A DNA stretch of 64,000 nt from Parapedobacter tibetensis (GTDB lineage Bacteria > Bacteroidota > Bacteroidia > Sphingobacteriales > Sphingobacteriaceae). The translations under genes and the position numbers were made by a program. The notes under the pieces are model-generated. The model was not told where the DNA came from and did not search any database. It worked only from the letters and a program-made list of their open reading frames with translations. Where the stretch lies: contig NZ_JAMXBE010000016.1 in NCBI RefSeq assembly GCF_024704835.1, positions 60,479 to 124,478 on the forward strand, read 5' to 3'. Numbering within the stretch: the stretch's first letter is position 1; every line of letters begins with the position of its first letter. Below, one piece after another: positions 35,344 to 45,500 of the stretch.

Positions 35344-35357
35344 CAAGATACGTGGAG

Positions 35358-35385
35358 TTGCCATCCCGAAGATAGGGGATGGCAA
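35358..35385. terminator. 10-bp perfect hairpin between ftsH and LUD gene
   Basis: TTGCCATCCC at 35358-35367 pairs exactly with GGGATGGCAA at 35376-35385 around an 8-base loop. There is no T-run, so termination would be inefficient; it may stabilise the ftsH mRNA 3' end. Confidence 0.4.
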
Positions 35386-35412
35386 TGCGCGTTGGAATTA
35401 TTTGGCATTGTT

Positions 35413-36066
35413 TTGCAGAAAAACATAAAAACCACCACAGCCAAGGAGCAAATGCTGAAAAAAATAAGGCATGCGCTGCTGCAAAAGCGGGAACATCCAT
35501 TTCCCAATTTTGAGGAAACACCCCTATATCAGGATGAAAAGACGCCAATTGATGTTTTGTTTGCGCAGCAGTTTACGGCTGTAGCAGGAAAATTTGTTTA
35601 TTGCGAAGATGAGATACAGCTCATCGAAAACTTGCTTTTGTTGGCAGAAAAGGAAAAGCTACGCAAAATGTATGCTTGGGAGCCCAGTATCCAGCAACTG
35701 CTAGATAAATACGAATTTCCATATTTCCGTACGGATAAGGACTTTATACAGACGGAGGCTGGTATTACCACCTGTGAAGCGCTTATTGCCCGCTCAGGGA
35801 GCATTTTGGTGAGCAATGGAAATACCGCCGGACGTCGATTATCAATCTTTCCCCATACACATATAGTAGTGGCTCATAGTGCACAGCTGATGATGGATAT
35901 CAAAGATGGCCTTGACCTCATGCGTCAGCGATATGGTAGTAATCTTCCCTCAATGATTAGCTTCGTTACCGGACCGAGCCGCACCGCCGATATCGAAAAG
36001 ACCCTCGTTTTGGGAGCCCATGGTCCCAAGGAAGTGTATGTGTTTTTGTTGGAATCTTTTCATTAA
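35413..36066 (+). CDS. LUD domain protein (LutC/YkgG type)
   Basis: The protein of about 217 residues has the LUD fold elements: AKEQMLKKIRHALLQKRE at the start, TEAGITTCEALIARSGSILV in the middle, RRLSIFPHTHIVVAHSAQLM and the terminal MISFVTGPSRTADIEKTLVL plus GAHGPKEVYVFLLE. LutC-type proteins belong to the L-lactate utilisation complex LutABC, but lutA and lutB are not present here, and solitary LUD proteins are frequent in Bacteroidota. The start is uncertain: TTG at 35413 precedes a family-like N-terminus, and ATG at 35452 would be shorter. Confidence 0.85.
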   Translation: MQKNIKTTTAKEQMLKKIRHALLQKREHPFPNFEETPLYQDEKTPIDVLFAQQFTAVAGKFVYCEDEIQLIENLLLLAEKEKLRKMYAWEPSIQQLLDKYEFPYFRTDKDFIQTEAGITTCEALIARSGSILVSNGNTAGRRLSIFPHTHIVVAHSAQLMMDIKDGLDLMRQRYGSNLPSMISFVTGPSRTADIEKTLVLGAHGPKEVYVFLLESFH

Positions 36067-36092
36067 ACATACTAATATTTTTAGTATGTTTG
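36065..36092 (+). promoter_or_regulatory. Palindromic operator-like site overlapping a -7 element
   Basis: AAACATACTAA (36065-36075) and TTAGTATGTTT (36081-36091) are an 11-bp perfect palindrome with a 5-base centre. The right arm overlaps TATGTTTG (36085-36092), an exact TAnnTTTG element. Transcription would then start at or near the ATG at 36097, giving an almost leaderless mRNA. As a hairpin it might also terminate the LUD transcript. Confidence 0.5.
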
Positions 36093-36096
36093 TGGT

Positions 36097-37167
36097 ATGG
36101 ATACCATACAAAATCCGGAATATTTCAAAGGACGCGGGGCGCAAGTCAACACACACAATAAATTTGCGGCCCATCGCTATGTAGCTGAGCATATCGAAGG
36201 GTTGGACGAGGAATTTCTGGAAAACTCAGATACTCAACTCATCGAGGAAAACCCGAAGAAAGTCATCAGTATAAGCGATAGCCCCGATCTACCCATGGCT
36301 TACTCCGTAAATCCCTACCAAGGATGTGAACATGGATGCATCTACTGCTATGCCCGTAATGCACATGAATATTGGGGATATAGCGCAGGACTGGATTTCG
36401 AACGTAAAATCATCGTTAAACGGAATGCGGCCGAAGTATTGGAACGACAGTTTAATGCAAAAGGCTATAAGCCTGAGGTGATCATGCTTTCGGGCAACAC
36501 CGACTGCTATCAACCCATTGAGCGCAAGCTGAAAATCACCCGTGCGATTTTGGAGATCATGCTGGCGTACCGCCATCCAGTATCCATTATCAGCAAAAAC
36601 AATCTTATACTGCGCGATGTGGATATCATCGCTGAAATGGCCAAGCTCAAGCTCGTGCATGTTGCAATTACCATCAACTCGCTAAATGAGGAACTCCGTC
36701 AAAAAATGGAACCCCGTACAGTGACAGGCAAAGGAAGGCTCAAGGTCATCCAAAAGCTAAGCGAAGCAAACATACCTGTAATGGTGATGTGCGCTCCTAT
36801 TATCCCGGGGCTTAATAGCGACGAAATGCCCGCAGTGATTGAAGCCGCCGCCTCACATGGCGCACGTGCAGCAGGCTACACCATTGTAAGGTTAAATGGA
36901 GCCATAGGTGAGTTGTTTACGGATTGGGTGCATAAGGCTTATCCAGACCGTGCGGAAAAGGTGCTCCACAACATCGCAGCTTGCCATGGTGGCAAATTGA
37001 ATGATAGCCGGTGGGGGCTGCGGATGCGGGGTGAGGGCAAGATTGCGGAGAGCATCAGGCAATTGTTTAAATCGAGTGTTAAGCGATATATGTCGCAGAC
37101 AGCGATCCCTAACCTCCGGACGGATTTATTCGCGCCTAAGCACGGAAAGCAATTGGATTTATTTTGA
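36097..37167 (+). CDS. PA0069-family radical SAM protein
   Basis: The 356-residue protein begins with KGRGAQVNTHNKFAAHRYV, the N-terminal signature of PA0069-type proteins. The radical SAM cluster motif CEHGCIYCYARN lies in NPYQGCEHGCIYCYARNAHE, and downstream come MLSGNTDCYQPIERKLKITR and PVSIISKNNLILRD. The three cysteines bind a 4Fe-4S cluster that cleaves S-adenosylmethionine. These proteins are related to spore photoproduct lyase-like enzymes, but the substrate is unknown. The gene follows a palindromic site that overlaps its likely promoter and may be leaderless. Confidence 0.9.
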   Translation: MDTIQNPEYFKGRGAQVNTHNKFAAHRYVAEHIEGLDEEFLENSDTQLIEENPKKVISISDSPDLPMAYSVNPYQGCEHGCIYCYARNAHEYWGYSAGLDFERKIIVKRNAAEVLERQFNAKGYKPEVIMLSGNTDCYQPIERKLKITRAILEIMLAYRHPVSIISKNNLILRDVDIIAEMAKLKLVHVAITINSLNEELRQKMEPRTVTGKGRLKVIQKLSEANIPVMVMCAPIIPGLNSDEMPAVIEAAASHGARAAGYTIVRLNGAIGELFTDWVHKAYPDRAEKVLHNIAACHGGKLNDSRWGLRMRGEGKIAESIRQLFKSSVKRYMSQTAIPNLRTDLFAPKHGKQLDLF

Positions 37168-37210
37168 CAGCGGATAATTTTTCTTACTTTCGACCGATTA
37201 ACAACATAGC

Positions 37211-37834
37211 ATGGAACAATACCTGATAGGAACACCAGTGGCGAGTATCATTTTTGCCTTTACCATAGTCACGAGCATTTATACCTTTTCCAACCACCAC
37301 CTTTTTGGGAAATTCATGTTGCACCCTTACAGCCTAAGCAGGGGTCAGCGTTTGCACACCTTACTTACCAGTGGGCTTATTCATAGGGATTGGGGGCACC
37401 TGTTATTCAATATGCTTACCTTCTATTTCTTTGGCTTTTCGTTAGAAGCGTTGTTGGCAAGCCTGAGTGCCTGGGGGCATGTGCAGTTTGCAGTGATTTA
37501 TATCCTGGGATTGGTGTTGAGTGACATTGGAACGGTCATCAAGCAGAAAAACAACCTTTCGTATTATAGCTTGGGCGCTTCAGGTGCAATATGTGCCGTG
37601 CTATTTAGCTTCATTCTGTTTGACCCCAAAATGATGCTGGGCATTTTCATGGTGATCCCTATGCCGGCGTGGTTGTTTGGCATCTTGTTTTTAGGGTATT
37701 GCGTATGGGCTTCCAAGAATGCCAAGGACAACATCAACCACGATGCACATTTTTACGGAGCAATTTTTGGTATTGTTCTCACCATTATCTTCTATCCTTG
37801 GGTAATCCAACATTTTATCGATCAGTTTATTTAG
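37211..37834 (+). CDS. Rhomboid family intramembrane serine protease
   Basis: The 207-residue protein has six predicted membrane helices. The catalytic serine is Ser124 in SLGASGAICAVLF (the GxSG motif). The catalytic histidine is His180 in INHDAHFYGAIFGI. The loop GLIHRDWGHLLFNMLTFYFFG carries the conserved HxxxxHLxxN pattern of rhomboids. Such proteases cut membrane proteins within the bilayer; the substrate is unknown. The stop codon TAG lies inside the first bases of a dispersed palindromic repeat. Confidence 0.93.
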   Translation: MEQYLIGTPVASIIFAFTIVTSIYTFSNHHLFGKFMLHPYSLSRGQRLHTLLTSGLIHRDWGHLLFNMLTFYFFGFSLEALLASLSAWGHVQFAVIYILGLVLSDIGTVIKQKNNLSYYSLGASGAICAVLFSFILFDPKMMLGIFMVIPMPAWLFGILFLGYCVWASKNAKDNINHDAHFYGAIFGIVLTIIFYPWVIQHFIDQFI

Positions 37835-37955
37835 TGTCTGTCTATAATGGCCGCCAACTGCGTTACGCTTGCTCAAAAAATGCTCATTTACCATCAGTAA
37901 ACTGCGTTTTTTTTCACTGCACAAGCCTTGTTGGCGAACATTCTATCCAAGACAC
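37834..37955. repeat. Dispersed palindromic repeat, copy 1
   Basis: A roughly 122-bp imperfect palindrome starts TTAGTGTCTGTCTATAATG and ends with AGACAC. Its arms pair through GTGTCT, CGCCAAC and GCTTG segments, and at the centre TTTAC and GTAAA enclose the loop. A-rich and T-rich stretches near the centre make it terminator-like on both strands. A second copy lies at 48206-48310, sharing the first 19 bases and the central AAAAAATGCTCATTTAC segment. Confidence 0.75.
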
Positions 37956-38200
37956 TGAGTTCATGGACAAACTCTATTTAATGACGACTTAGTGTTTTTT
38001 TAACACTATTTTAAAGGGCTTAATTTGAGGTATTTGCGTATTTTTTTGCAAAAAAATAAAGCAAATAATAGCACGAGGCATTGATATTTTGCGATTAATA
38101 TTTACATTAGTCGGCATTATAAACTTAATCATGCATAGGTAATACATGGCTATGGAAATCCCAGCGCTAAGACAAAATCAACAGTATATTTAATTAAGAC
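37956..38200. other. AT-rich spacer before the symporter gene
   Basis: With the repeat at 37834-37955 this completes a 366-base stretch without genes. The part 38015-38060 holds an imperfect ATTTGC / GCAAAT inverted repeat, and the sequence is AT-rich enough for a promoter, though no exact TAnnTTTG element is found. Confidence 0.4.
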
Positions 38201-39877
38201 ATGGAGTTCACTTTACTAGATAAATTAATCTTTATAGGGTATGCTATATTGATTATAGGAATTGGTTTATGGGTTTCACGGGGGAAAGGCAAATCTTCCG
38301 AGGATTACTTTCTGGCGAGTAAATCATTGCCATGGTGGGCGATAGGGGCATCGTTAATCGCTGCAAATATCTCAGCAGAACAATTTATTGGCATGTCTGG
38401 GTCGGGTTTTGCCATCGGGCTTGCCATCGCTTCCTACGAATGGATGGCAGCCATCACACTATTGATCGTAGGCAAGTATTTCCTCCCGATATTTATAGAG
38501 AAGAAGCTATATACCATTCCGCAATTTGTGGAAGTACGGTATGGTAGGAACCTAAAGACTATTTTAGCTGTGTTTTGGGTGTGCCTGTTTATTTTTGTAA
38601 ACCTGACCTCGGTCCTTTACCTAGGAGCCACGGCGCTGGATACCATACTTGGGGTTGGCGATGGATCCATATTTATGTATGCCATTTTTGGGTTGGCTTT
38701 ATTTGCGGCGGCTTATTCCTTATACGGCGGGCTTTCTGCAGTAGCTTGGACAGATGTTGTACAAGTCATATTGTTGATTGTCGGCGGCTTGATCACAACG
38801 TATATGGCCCTAACGCATATTTCAGATGATGGAGGGATTATCTCGGGTCTGGTGAAGGTCTATAACGAAGTACCGGAAAAATTTTCCATGGTACTCGAAA
38901 AAGGCAAAGTGATTACCCCAGATGGCAAGGATGCCTGGTGGGATTTGCCGGGCTTGGCGGTCCTAATTGGTGGAATGTGGGTGGCCAACCTTTACTATTG
39001 GGGATTCAACCAATATATTATTCAACGAACGCTGGCGGCCAAAAGCTTAAAGGAATCACAGAAGGGAATCATGCTTGCAGGTTTCATCAAACTGCTTATT
39101 CCGCTTATCGTAGTCATACCGGGCATTGTGGCGTATGTCATGAATATGGATCCTAGCGGACAGATTACACAAAGTCATGCCGATCCCTCGTTCTTTTCAA
39201 AGACAGGACGAATAATAAACGACAACGCTTCCCCGTGGCTCATCAAGGAATTCGTGCCATCAGGATTAAAAGGCCTGGTAGTGGCCGCTTTAGCGGCAGC
39301 CATTGTATCTTCTGTAGCTTCCATGTTAAATTCTACGGCTACCATATTTACCATGGATATCTATAAACCTTATTTTCAAAAGAAACCCTCAGAAAAAGGA
39401 TTGGTACGTGTAGGTAGGATTTCTGCTTTTCTAGCCTTGGTCATCGCGATTATTCTTGCCCCTCAGTTGGCCAGTTTGGGCCAGGTTTTCCAGTATATTC
39501 AAGAATATACCGGCATTGTAAGCCCGGGTATCCTTGCGGTCTTTATGCTGGGACTGTTTTGGAAAAAGACCACCAATAATGCAGCAATTTGGGGTATCTT
39601 GGCATCAATCCCCATCGCATTTTATTTCAAGGTAGGGCCCAATGGCTGGTCAGAAAGCTTGTTCTTTTTGAATCTACCCTTTATGCACCAGATGATGATT
39701 ACCTGGATTTTGGTCATGCTCATCATGGTGGTATTAAGTTATATAGAAGGGAAGGGGAAAGATTACGACAAGGCCATTATTATCAAGAAATCATTGTTTA
39801 AAACAGATCCGGTATTCAATATAGGTGGCTTTATAATCTGCTTGATTTTGGTGATGCTTTATGCGCTGTTTTGGTAA
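38201..39877 (+). CDS. Sodium/solute symporter (SSS family, sugar-type)
   Basis: The 558-residue protein has about 14 membrane helices. Family motifs include SSEDYFLASKSLPWWAIGAS, LIAANISAEQFIGMSGSGFA, YGGLSAVAWTDVVQ and LVVAALAAAIVSSVASMLNS, the last being the sodium-site region of helix 8. The long helix-rich architecture and NYYWGFNQYIIQR-like segment place it with SglT-like sugar symporters of the SSS family, which import sugars with sodium across the inner membrane. The sugar cannot be told from sequence. It stands alone, 320 bases or more from other genes. Confidence 0.92.
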   Translation: MEFTLLDKLIFIGYAILIIGIGLWVSRGKGKSSEDYFLASKSLPWWAIGASLIAANISAEQFIGMSGSGFAIGLAIASYEWMAAITLLIVGKYFLPIFIEKKLYTIPQFVEVRYGRNLKTILAVFWVCLFIFVNLTSVLYLGATALDTILGVGDGSIFMYAIFGLALFAAAYSLYGGLSAVAWTDVVQVILLIVGGLITTYMALTHISDDGGIISGLVKVYNEVPEKFSMVLEKGKVITPDGKDAWWDLPGLAVLIGGMWVANLYYWGFNQYIIQRTLAAKSLKESQKGIMLAGFIKLLIPLIVVIPGIVAYVMNMDPSGQITQSHADPSFFSKTGRIINDNASPWLIKEFVPSGLKGLVVAALAAAIVSSVASMLNSTATIFTMDIYKPYFQKKPSEKGLVRVGRISAFLALVIAIILAPQLASLGQVFQYIQEYTGIVSPGILAVFMLGLFWKKTTNNAAIWGILASIPIAFYFKVGPNGWSESLFFLNLPFMHQMMITWILVMLIMVVLSYIEGKGKDYDKAIIIKKSLFKTDPVFNIGGFIICLILVMLYALFW

Positions 39878-39902
39878 AGGCTTGTTCTCAATTTGGGACG
39901 TT

Positions 39903-40079
39903 TTACTGCGAGCTTGTTCCCAAGCTTCCAAACTGGCATGAAGTAAGGATTTCTTTTACTCTTTTTTCAACAGACTCAACGGCCGCAGATATATCTAATT
40001 GAATATTGGTATTCTGTAATTTGCCAAAAACATTGGTATTACAAATGCACCAATGACAGCTTATAATTTCTATAATGTT
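39903..40079 (-). other. Unassigned open stretch without start codon
   Basis: The space between the symporter and the ydeI-like gene holds a minus-strand open frame of about 58 codons that looks coding in composition (SCHWCICNTNVFGKLQNTN, QLDISAAVESVEKRVKEIL). It lacks a start codon and is bounded by a TGA. It may be a remnant of a lost gene. I do not recognise it. Confidence 0.2.
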
Positions 40080-40165
40080 TCAATACATTATTAGTGCAAG
40101 AACTTCTGCATTTAAATGAGTTTTCGCTAAATAAATAAGATTATCTTGGAATCAATAATATAAGG

Positions 40166-40747
40166 ATGTCAAAAAGTGATATAGCGATATTTTATCCAAC
40201 GAGTAAAATGGCCTGGCGAAAGTGGTTAGAGAAAAACCACTTTCAAAAGGACAAAGTTTGGCTTGTTTTTTATAAAAAATATTCAGAGAGACCGACTATT
40301 AATTGGAGTGATGCTGTTGATGTAGCCTTATGTTTTGGCTGGATAGATAGCAAGAAAGTTGCTATAGATTCTGAAGAATCACATCAGTTTTTTTGTAAAC
40401 GTAAACCAAAAAGTACTTGGTCAAAAATCAACAAAGAGAAGGTTGCGAACCTTATTGAAGCGGGACTTATGACCAAAGCAGGATATGAAAGCATCGAAAC
40501 CGCAAAGCAAAATGGTTCGTGGACGATCTTGGACGAAGTTGAAGAACTAATCATACCCAAAGACTTAGAAAAAGCGTTCAAAACCAAACGAGGCTCAAAG
40601 GACTTTTTTGTAAGTTTAAGTAAGTCTATGAGAAAAATGATTTTACAATGGATAGTTCTTGCCAAACGGGCCGAAACACGACAAAAACGAATCAACGATA
40701 TTGCTGAACTTGCTGGCCAAAAACTGAAACCAAAACAGTTCAGATGA
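40166..40747 (+). CDS. YdeI/OmpD-associated family protein
   Basis: The 193-residue protein has the YdeI layout: AWRKWLEKNHFQKDKVWLVF and INWSDAVDVALCFGWIDSKK, then KPKSTWSKINKEKVANLIEA and the C-terminal FFVSLSKSMRKMILQWIVLAKRAETRQKRIND segment read in two parts (FFVSLSKSMRKMILQWIV, LAKRAETRQKRI). The family is often named bacteriocin-protection or OmpD-associated protein, but its biochemical role is not settled. It has no signal peptide. Its base composition is more AT-rich than the genes upstream, which may indicate recent acquisition together with the following locus. Confidence 0.85.
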   Translation: MSKSDIAIFYPTSKMAWRKWLEKNHFQKDKVWLVFYKKYSERPTINWSDAVDVALCFGWIDSKKVAIDSEESHQFFCKRKPKSTWSKINKEKVANLIEAGLMTKAGYESIETAKQNGSWTILDEVEELIIPKDLEKAFKTKRGSKDFFVSLSKSMRKMILQWIVLAKRAETRQKRINDIAELAGQKLKPKQFR

Positions 40748-41077
40748 AAGGGCGAAAGCAGAAAACTCCGATGGCTACCGGAGCTATTTCAACTGATACA
40801 AATACACCGACCCATTTCCAAATTTGTCTTCGTCGAATTCTGGAACACCAATTTTGTCCAAGTTACATTTTCTTTGTTTTTTATCAGGCTCGGTTGGTTT
40901 TCAAGGAGTAATATCGGTTCCAGACCGTGCCGACCGGCATCCGAAATGACCTGTCTTCCGTCTGTGGGATGCATCTGTGGATAAATACCTTAAAAGAGGG
41001 GTTAACCAGTACAATTTTTATATTCTTACTAAGGTTTTTCTCCTTGTACCGTATCTATAGCTACCTACGGATATACC
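40748..41077. other. Spacer with a minus-strand gene remnant
   Basis: These 330 bases hold no intact gene. On the minus strand, about 40784-40905, codons ending CNLDKIGVPEFDEDKFGNGS and VYLYQLK look like a true protein C-terminus. Going upstream the frame is broken by TGA. A hairpin (CTCCG with CGGAG, 40766-40783) followed by T residues on the minus strand lies directly after the stop, as if the remnant kept its terminator. The fecR promoter must lie in the last 150 bases. Confidence 0.35.
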
Positions 41078-42292
41078 ATGTATAAAACTAAGGATATAGC
41101 GACTTTGATTAAACGGCATATGGATGGGGTTTTAACCTCCGACGAGCGTCTGCGTTTGCAGGTTTGGGCGGATGATAACCCCGCCAATAAAGTTTTTTTG
41201 GATAAAGTTCTTCAGGGAGATATGATATGGAAAGATGCTTTGAAGTGGATGGAGTTAGAAAAGTTGGATCAAGAAAGTTGGGAGAAGCAATTAGAAAGAA
41301 GAACGTTGTCCAAAATAGCTTCCTCAGTTGCTAGTAAAGCGCATAAGCCTAGTCGTATGTTATCCAAAGTTATTCCTTATGCAGCGGCTATTCTTTTGTT
41401 TGCAGTTGCGGCTATCCTGTATGATGTTGGTAGTCAAAAGGACGCTTCAGAAAACCTTGAAGTTATACATAATATAGATCCGGGAGGCAATCGAGCTCAA
41501 CTTACCTTGGCAAATGGACGTGTCATCGAGTTGAGTAGTGCGCGGGACGGTATCGTTGTAGGAGATAAGCTGACCTATAATGACGGGACAATTATTCCAT
41601 CTGATCAATACGAAACGATATCCATGGCAACACTTACCACCCCCAAAGGCGGAAAGTATCAGGTCACTTTACCAGACGGGACAAAAGTATGGTTAAATGC
41701 GGCGTCGACCTTAACCTATCCCACTCGGTTTTCGGATGAGCAACGTGTGGTAGCGTTGGACGGAGAAGCGTATTTTGAAGTAGCCCAGCTATTTAGAAAA
41801 GATAGTAACAGGAAGGAGTCTTCAAGTAGCGTCCCTTTTCTTGTCGAAACTCCTAACCAGGTGGTGGAGGTACTGGGCACGCAGTTTAACGTGATGGCTT
41901 ATGCAGATGAACCTGCTACCAAAACGACATTGGTAGAGGGCTTAGTATTGTTGAAATCCAATCAAGGCAGCCTGAAACTTACGCCAGGAGAACAAGGTAT
42001 ATTGCAAGGATCAGCGCTATCTAAAAGTAAGGTGGATGTAAATCGGCATATAGCATGGAAAAATAACAAGTTTATTTTTTATGAGACAGAACTCCATGCG
42101 GCGATGAAAGACTTGAGTCGTTGGTACAACTTGGAGGTTATATATGAAGGGGAAGTGCCTATATCTCATTTTTACGGCGAGATCAGTAGGGAGAAAGGAT
42201 TAGCTGAAGTATTAAAAATCCTGGAGGTAGGGGGGGTGAAATTTAGGATGGAAAAGGTGGGCGATATGAACAGATTAGTCGTTTCTCCTTAG
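41078..42292 (+). CDS. FecR family anti-sigma factor
   Basis: The 404-residue protein has a cytosolic N-terminal domain (1-95) that binds a sigma factor, one membrane helix (about 99-116) and a periplasmic FecR domain. The latter shows LTTPKGGKYQVTLPDGTKVW, LNAASTLTYPTRF, DGEAYFEVAQ and VEVLGTQFNVMAYADE, and a C-terminal STN-like DUF4974 part ends FHFYGEIS-like HFYGEISREKGLAEVLKILE. FecR relays a signal from a SusC-type receiver to an ECF sigma factor. Normally the sigma gene is directly upstream, but none is there; the nearest ECF gene lies about 9 kb downstream at 51149. susC follows after 243 bases. Confidence 0.93.
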   Translation: MYKTKDIATLIKRHMDGVLTSDERLRLQVWADDNPANKVFLDKVLQGDMIWKDALKWMELEKLDQESWEKQLERRTLSKIASSVASKAHKPSRMLSKVIPYAAAILLFAVAAILYDVGSQKDASENLEVIHNIDPGGNRAQLTLANGRVIELSSARDGIVVGDKLTYNDGTIIPSDQYETISMATLTTPKGGKYQVTLPDGTKVWLNAASTLTYPTRFSDEQRVVALDGEAYFEVAQLFRKDSNRKESSSSVPFLVETPNQVVEVLGTQFNVMAYADEPATKTTLVEGLVLLKSNQGSLKLTPGEQGILQGSALSKSKVDVNRHIAWKNNKFIFYETELHAAMKDLSRWYNLEVIYEGEVPISHFYGEISREKGLAEVLKILEVGGVKFRMEKVGDMNRLVVSP

Positions 42293-42362
42293 CAAAAGGC
42301 TAAGAATATAACGGTGTACCGTACTATAATAAATAGATTTTTAACCATTAACCAAAAAAATT

Positions 42363-42445
42363 ATGAGAAGAGACTTGCAAACCTATCGAAGCATTTGAAA
42401 AAAGCGGGTTCAAAAAAAACCGAATAGTGCGGACACACTACTCGG
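42363..42445 (+). promoter_or_regulatory. Leader ORF and hairpin upstream of susC
   Basis: A 12-codon frame at 42363-42398 (MRRDLQTYRSI then stop) lies behind an ACCATTAACCAAAAAAATT stretch. It is followed by a stem of 10 pairs with one mismatch (42420-42429 with 42436-42445). The combination could be a leader or attenuator controlling susC, or the leftover of an older susC start. Confidence 0.3.
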
Positions 42446-42535
42446 TAACGTTTGGAACTCATTATAATGATTAAACAAATGTGCGACATATGACTAACCA
42501 TTTTAATTATAACATGATCTAAACATTACAAATTT

Positions 42536-45500
42536 ATGATTTTTTATCAAGAAGTTAAAGATCGGCGATGGTCTTTAACCAAGCGATTGCTCCTGATTAT
42601 GAAACTGGCAGTATTTCTTACATGCTTAAGTGTACTACAAGCTGCTGCAGAAGGTTTTGCCCAAACCGTTACGCTTCGGGCAGAGAACATTTCTTTGGTA
42701 CAGGCGATGCAGAGCATACAGCAACAAAGCGGACACCCATTCTTCTTGAACGGCAAAGATTTGGCCGGTATCAAGGTCAATGTTCGAATAGATAATTTAA
42801 GTCTGGAAAAGGCGATGGATAAATTGCTAAAAGGGAAGCCAGTAGATTGGGTGTTGAATGATGAAACGATTATCGTTACGTTTTCCAACGTAATAAGGCA
42901 CTCGGTTGAGGAGAAGGAGAATACAGCCGTAGAACCAATTAAACAACAAAAAACTGTTAGCGGAAATGTTACGGATGAACAAGGTGAGCCTTTGCAGGGA
43001 GTTACCGTATCTGTCAAAGGCACTACGATAGCAACGATGACGGACGAGCAGGGAAATTATTCATTGGTGGTAGCGGACAATGCTCACATTTTAGTATTTT
43101 CCATAGTCGGGTTTGAATCTTCTGAAATAGAAATAGCTAATCGACCAAAGGTTAGTATAAAACTTAAGGGACTGATTGATGATTTGGATGAAGTGGTTGT
43201 TGTGGGATATGGGACGCGAAGAAAATCCGATCTTACTGGCTCATTAGCTTCTGTTGGTTCATCTGAACTAACTTCATTGCCCGTTTCCTCTCCGGCTCAA
43301 GCATTGGCAGGAAGAGCTTCCGGAGTGCATGTTCTACCCAGGACAGGATCTCCCGGCGGTCAAGTCAATATACGTATTCGAGGTACAAATTCTATTATGG
43401 GCAGTAATGAACCCTTATACGTCGTTGATGGCTTTCCATTTAGTAGTAGTCCTGATTTGATAAACAACAATGATATAGCATCGATTGAAATATTAAAGGA
43501 CGCATCTGCTACAGCGATTTACGGATCAAGAGGTGCTAATGGTGTTGTAATTATTACCACAAAGAAAGGTAAGGCAGGCAAGACGAATGTAAATTATACA
43601 GGGGGATATAGTGTAAATAGAATACGTAAAAAATTAGACTTATTGAATGCATCTGAATACGCGCAGATGATTAATGCGATGTTCGAAAATGACGGAGGTC
43701 AACCCTATTTTAACGACCCAGGGAGTTTTGGAGAAGGAACAGACTGGCAAGATCAAGTTTTTCATAGCGCACCGTTATTGAACCAAAGCATTTCTTTGTC
43801 AGGAGGGAACGATAAAACGGTGTTCTCTACCTCATTTGGTAGTTACAATGAACAAGGTATTATTCGTAATAGCGACTATTCTCGTTATACGCTACAGGCC
43901 AATTTGTCTCATCAGTTAAACTCTTATTTTGACTTCTCACTCAACACAAATTTTAGTAAAATTGAGAGCTCAAGAAAAAACTCAGCTCGAGGAGGAAGAG
44001 GAAATTCCATGATAGCAGGGATGATTGGCGCTCCGCCCACGTTGCAACCCTACGAAGATGACGGATCTTTAACTATTCTTAATCGTAGTTATACCTATAT
44101 ATCTGACGGACTGATTAATCCATTAAATTATTTATATGAGCAAACGGATGCGCTTTCATCAAGTACGTTGCTTTTAAATGGGGCCGTTACCATCAAACCC
44201 CTTTCTGGACTATCCATTAAACTGTCAGGTGGTTTGGAGAATGGTAACCAAAGAACCGATTTTTATGCTACCAAGAATTTTCATAATTCCAATGGATTGG
44301 CAACTATTCAAGTAGGTAATAGTCTTAATTTATTAAGTGAAAATATCGTCACTTATTCGTTCAGCCAAGGTATACATGATTTTACGGCATTGGCCGGAAT
44401 AACATACCAATCATTTGTCAATAAAGGTGCAAATTTGGGAGGAAGTGGGTTTGTAAGTGATCTTTCCGAGACACATGATGTAGGCTCGGCGGATGTTTTT
44501 AGTGTTCCGGGATCAAGCTATACTGACTGGAGCTTGATATCCTATCTTAGTAGAGTTAATTATTCTTTTCATAACAAATATCTCTTTACTGCCAGCATTA
44601 GGGCTGATGGCTCGTCTAGATATAGTACGGGTAATAAATGGGCGATTTTCCCATCGGGAGCGTTTGCCTGGAGAATGAAAAAGGAAGATTTCTTGAGTGA
44701 TATTGAGTTAATATCGGATATGAAAGTTCGTGTTGGTTATGGTACAAGTGGGAGCACTGCAATATCCCCTTATCAAACTTTAAATGTATTAGAGGCCACT
44801 AAAGTGGTTCTTGATAAGGAATTGGTTACGGCTTATTCACCATCTTCTAGGTTGCCGTCTTCTTTAAAGTGGGAAACGACAATTCAAGTAGATTTTGGGT
44901 TGGATTTAGCTTTGTTGGATAACAGATTGAGGTTTACAGCTGATTATTATGTAAAGAACACAAAAGATTTATTAAATAATGTACAGATTCCTTCATCAAC
45001 AGGTTATTTGAATTCGATTCGTAATGTTGGTAAAATACAAAATCGGGGGGTTGAGTTAAGCGTTGACGCAGACGTCATCGACCGAGCCTTTTCATGGCAA
45101 GTTTCTGGGAACATAGCCTTTAACAGAAATAAGGTAGTTAAGCTTAATGATGGGCAAGTGATCCGTGGTTCTAATATAAATATAACAATTCTTAATGACT
45201 ATGTTAATATACTAAAAGAGGGAGAGCCACTGGGAATTTTTTACGGTTATCGAGAGGACGGATACGACGATCAAGGAAGAATTATTTACAAGAGGTCAGA
45301 TCCGGGCCAAGGTCTATCTTCTAATGATAAATCAAAAATTGGAAATCCAAATCCTAAATTCACAGGTGGTTTGAATAATGTCCTCAAATATAAAGGCTTT
45401 GAATTTAATTTATTCTTATTAGGCTCCTATGGTAATGATATTTTCAACATGAGTAAAGCTACAGTAAATATGGACTACTTGGTCGGTCTGAATAAAACGA

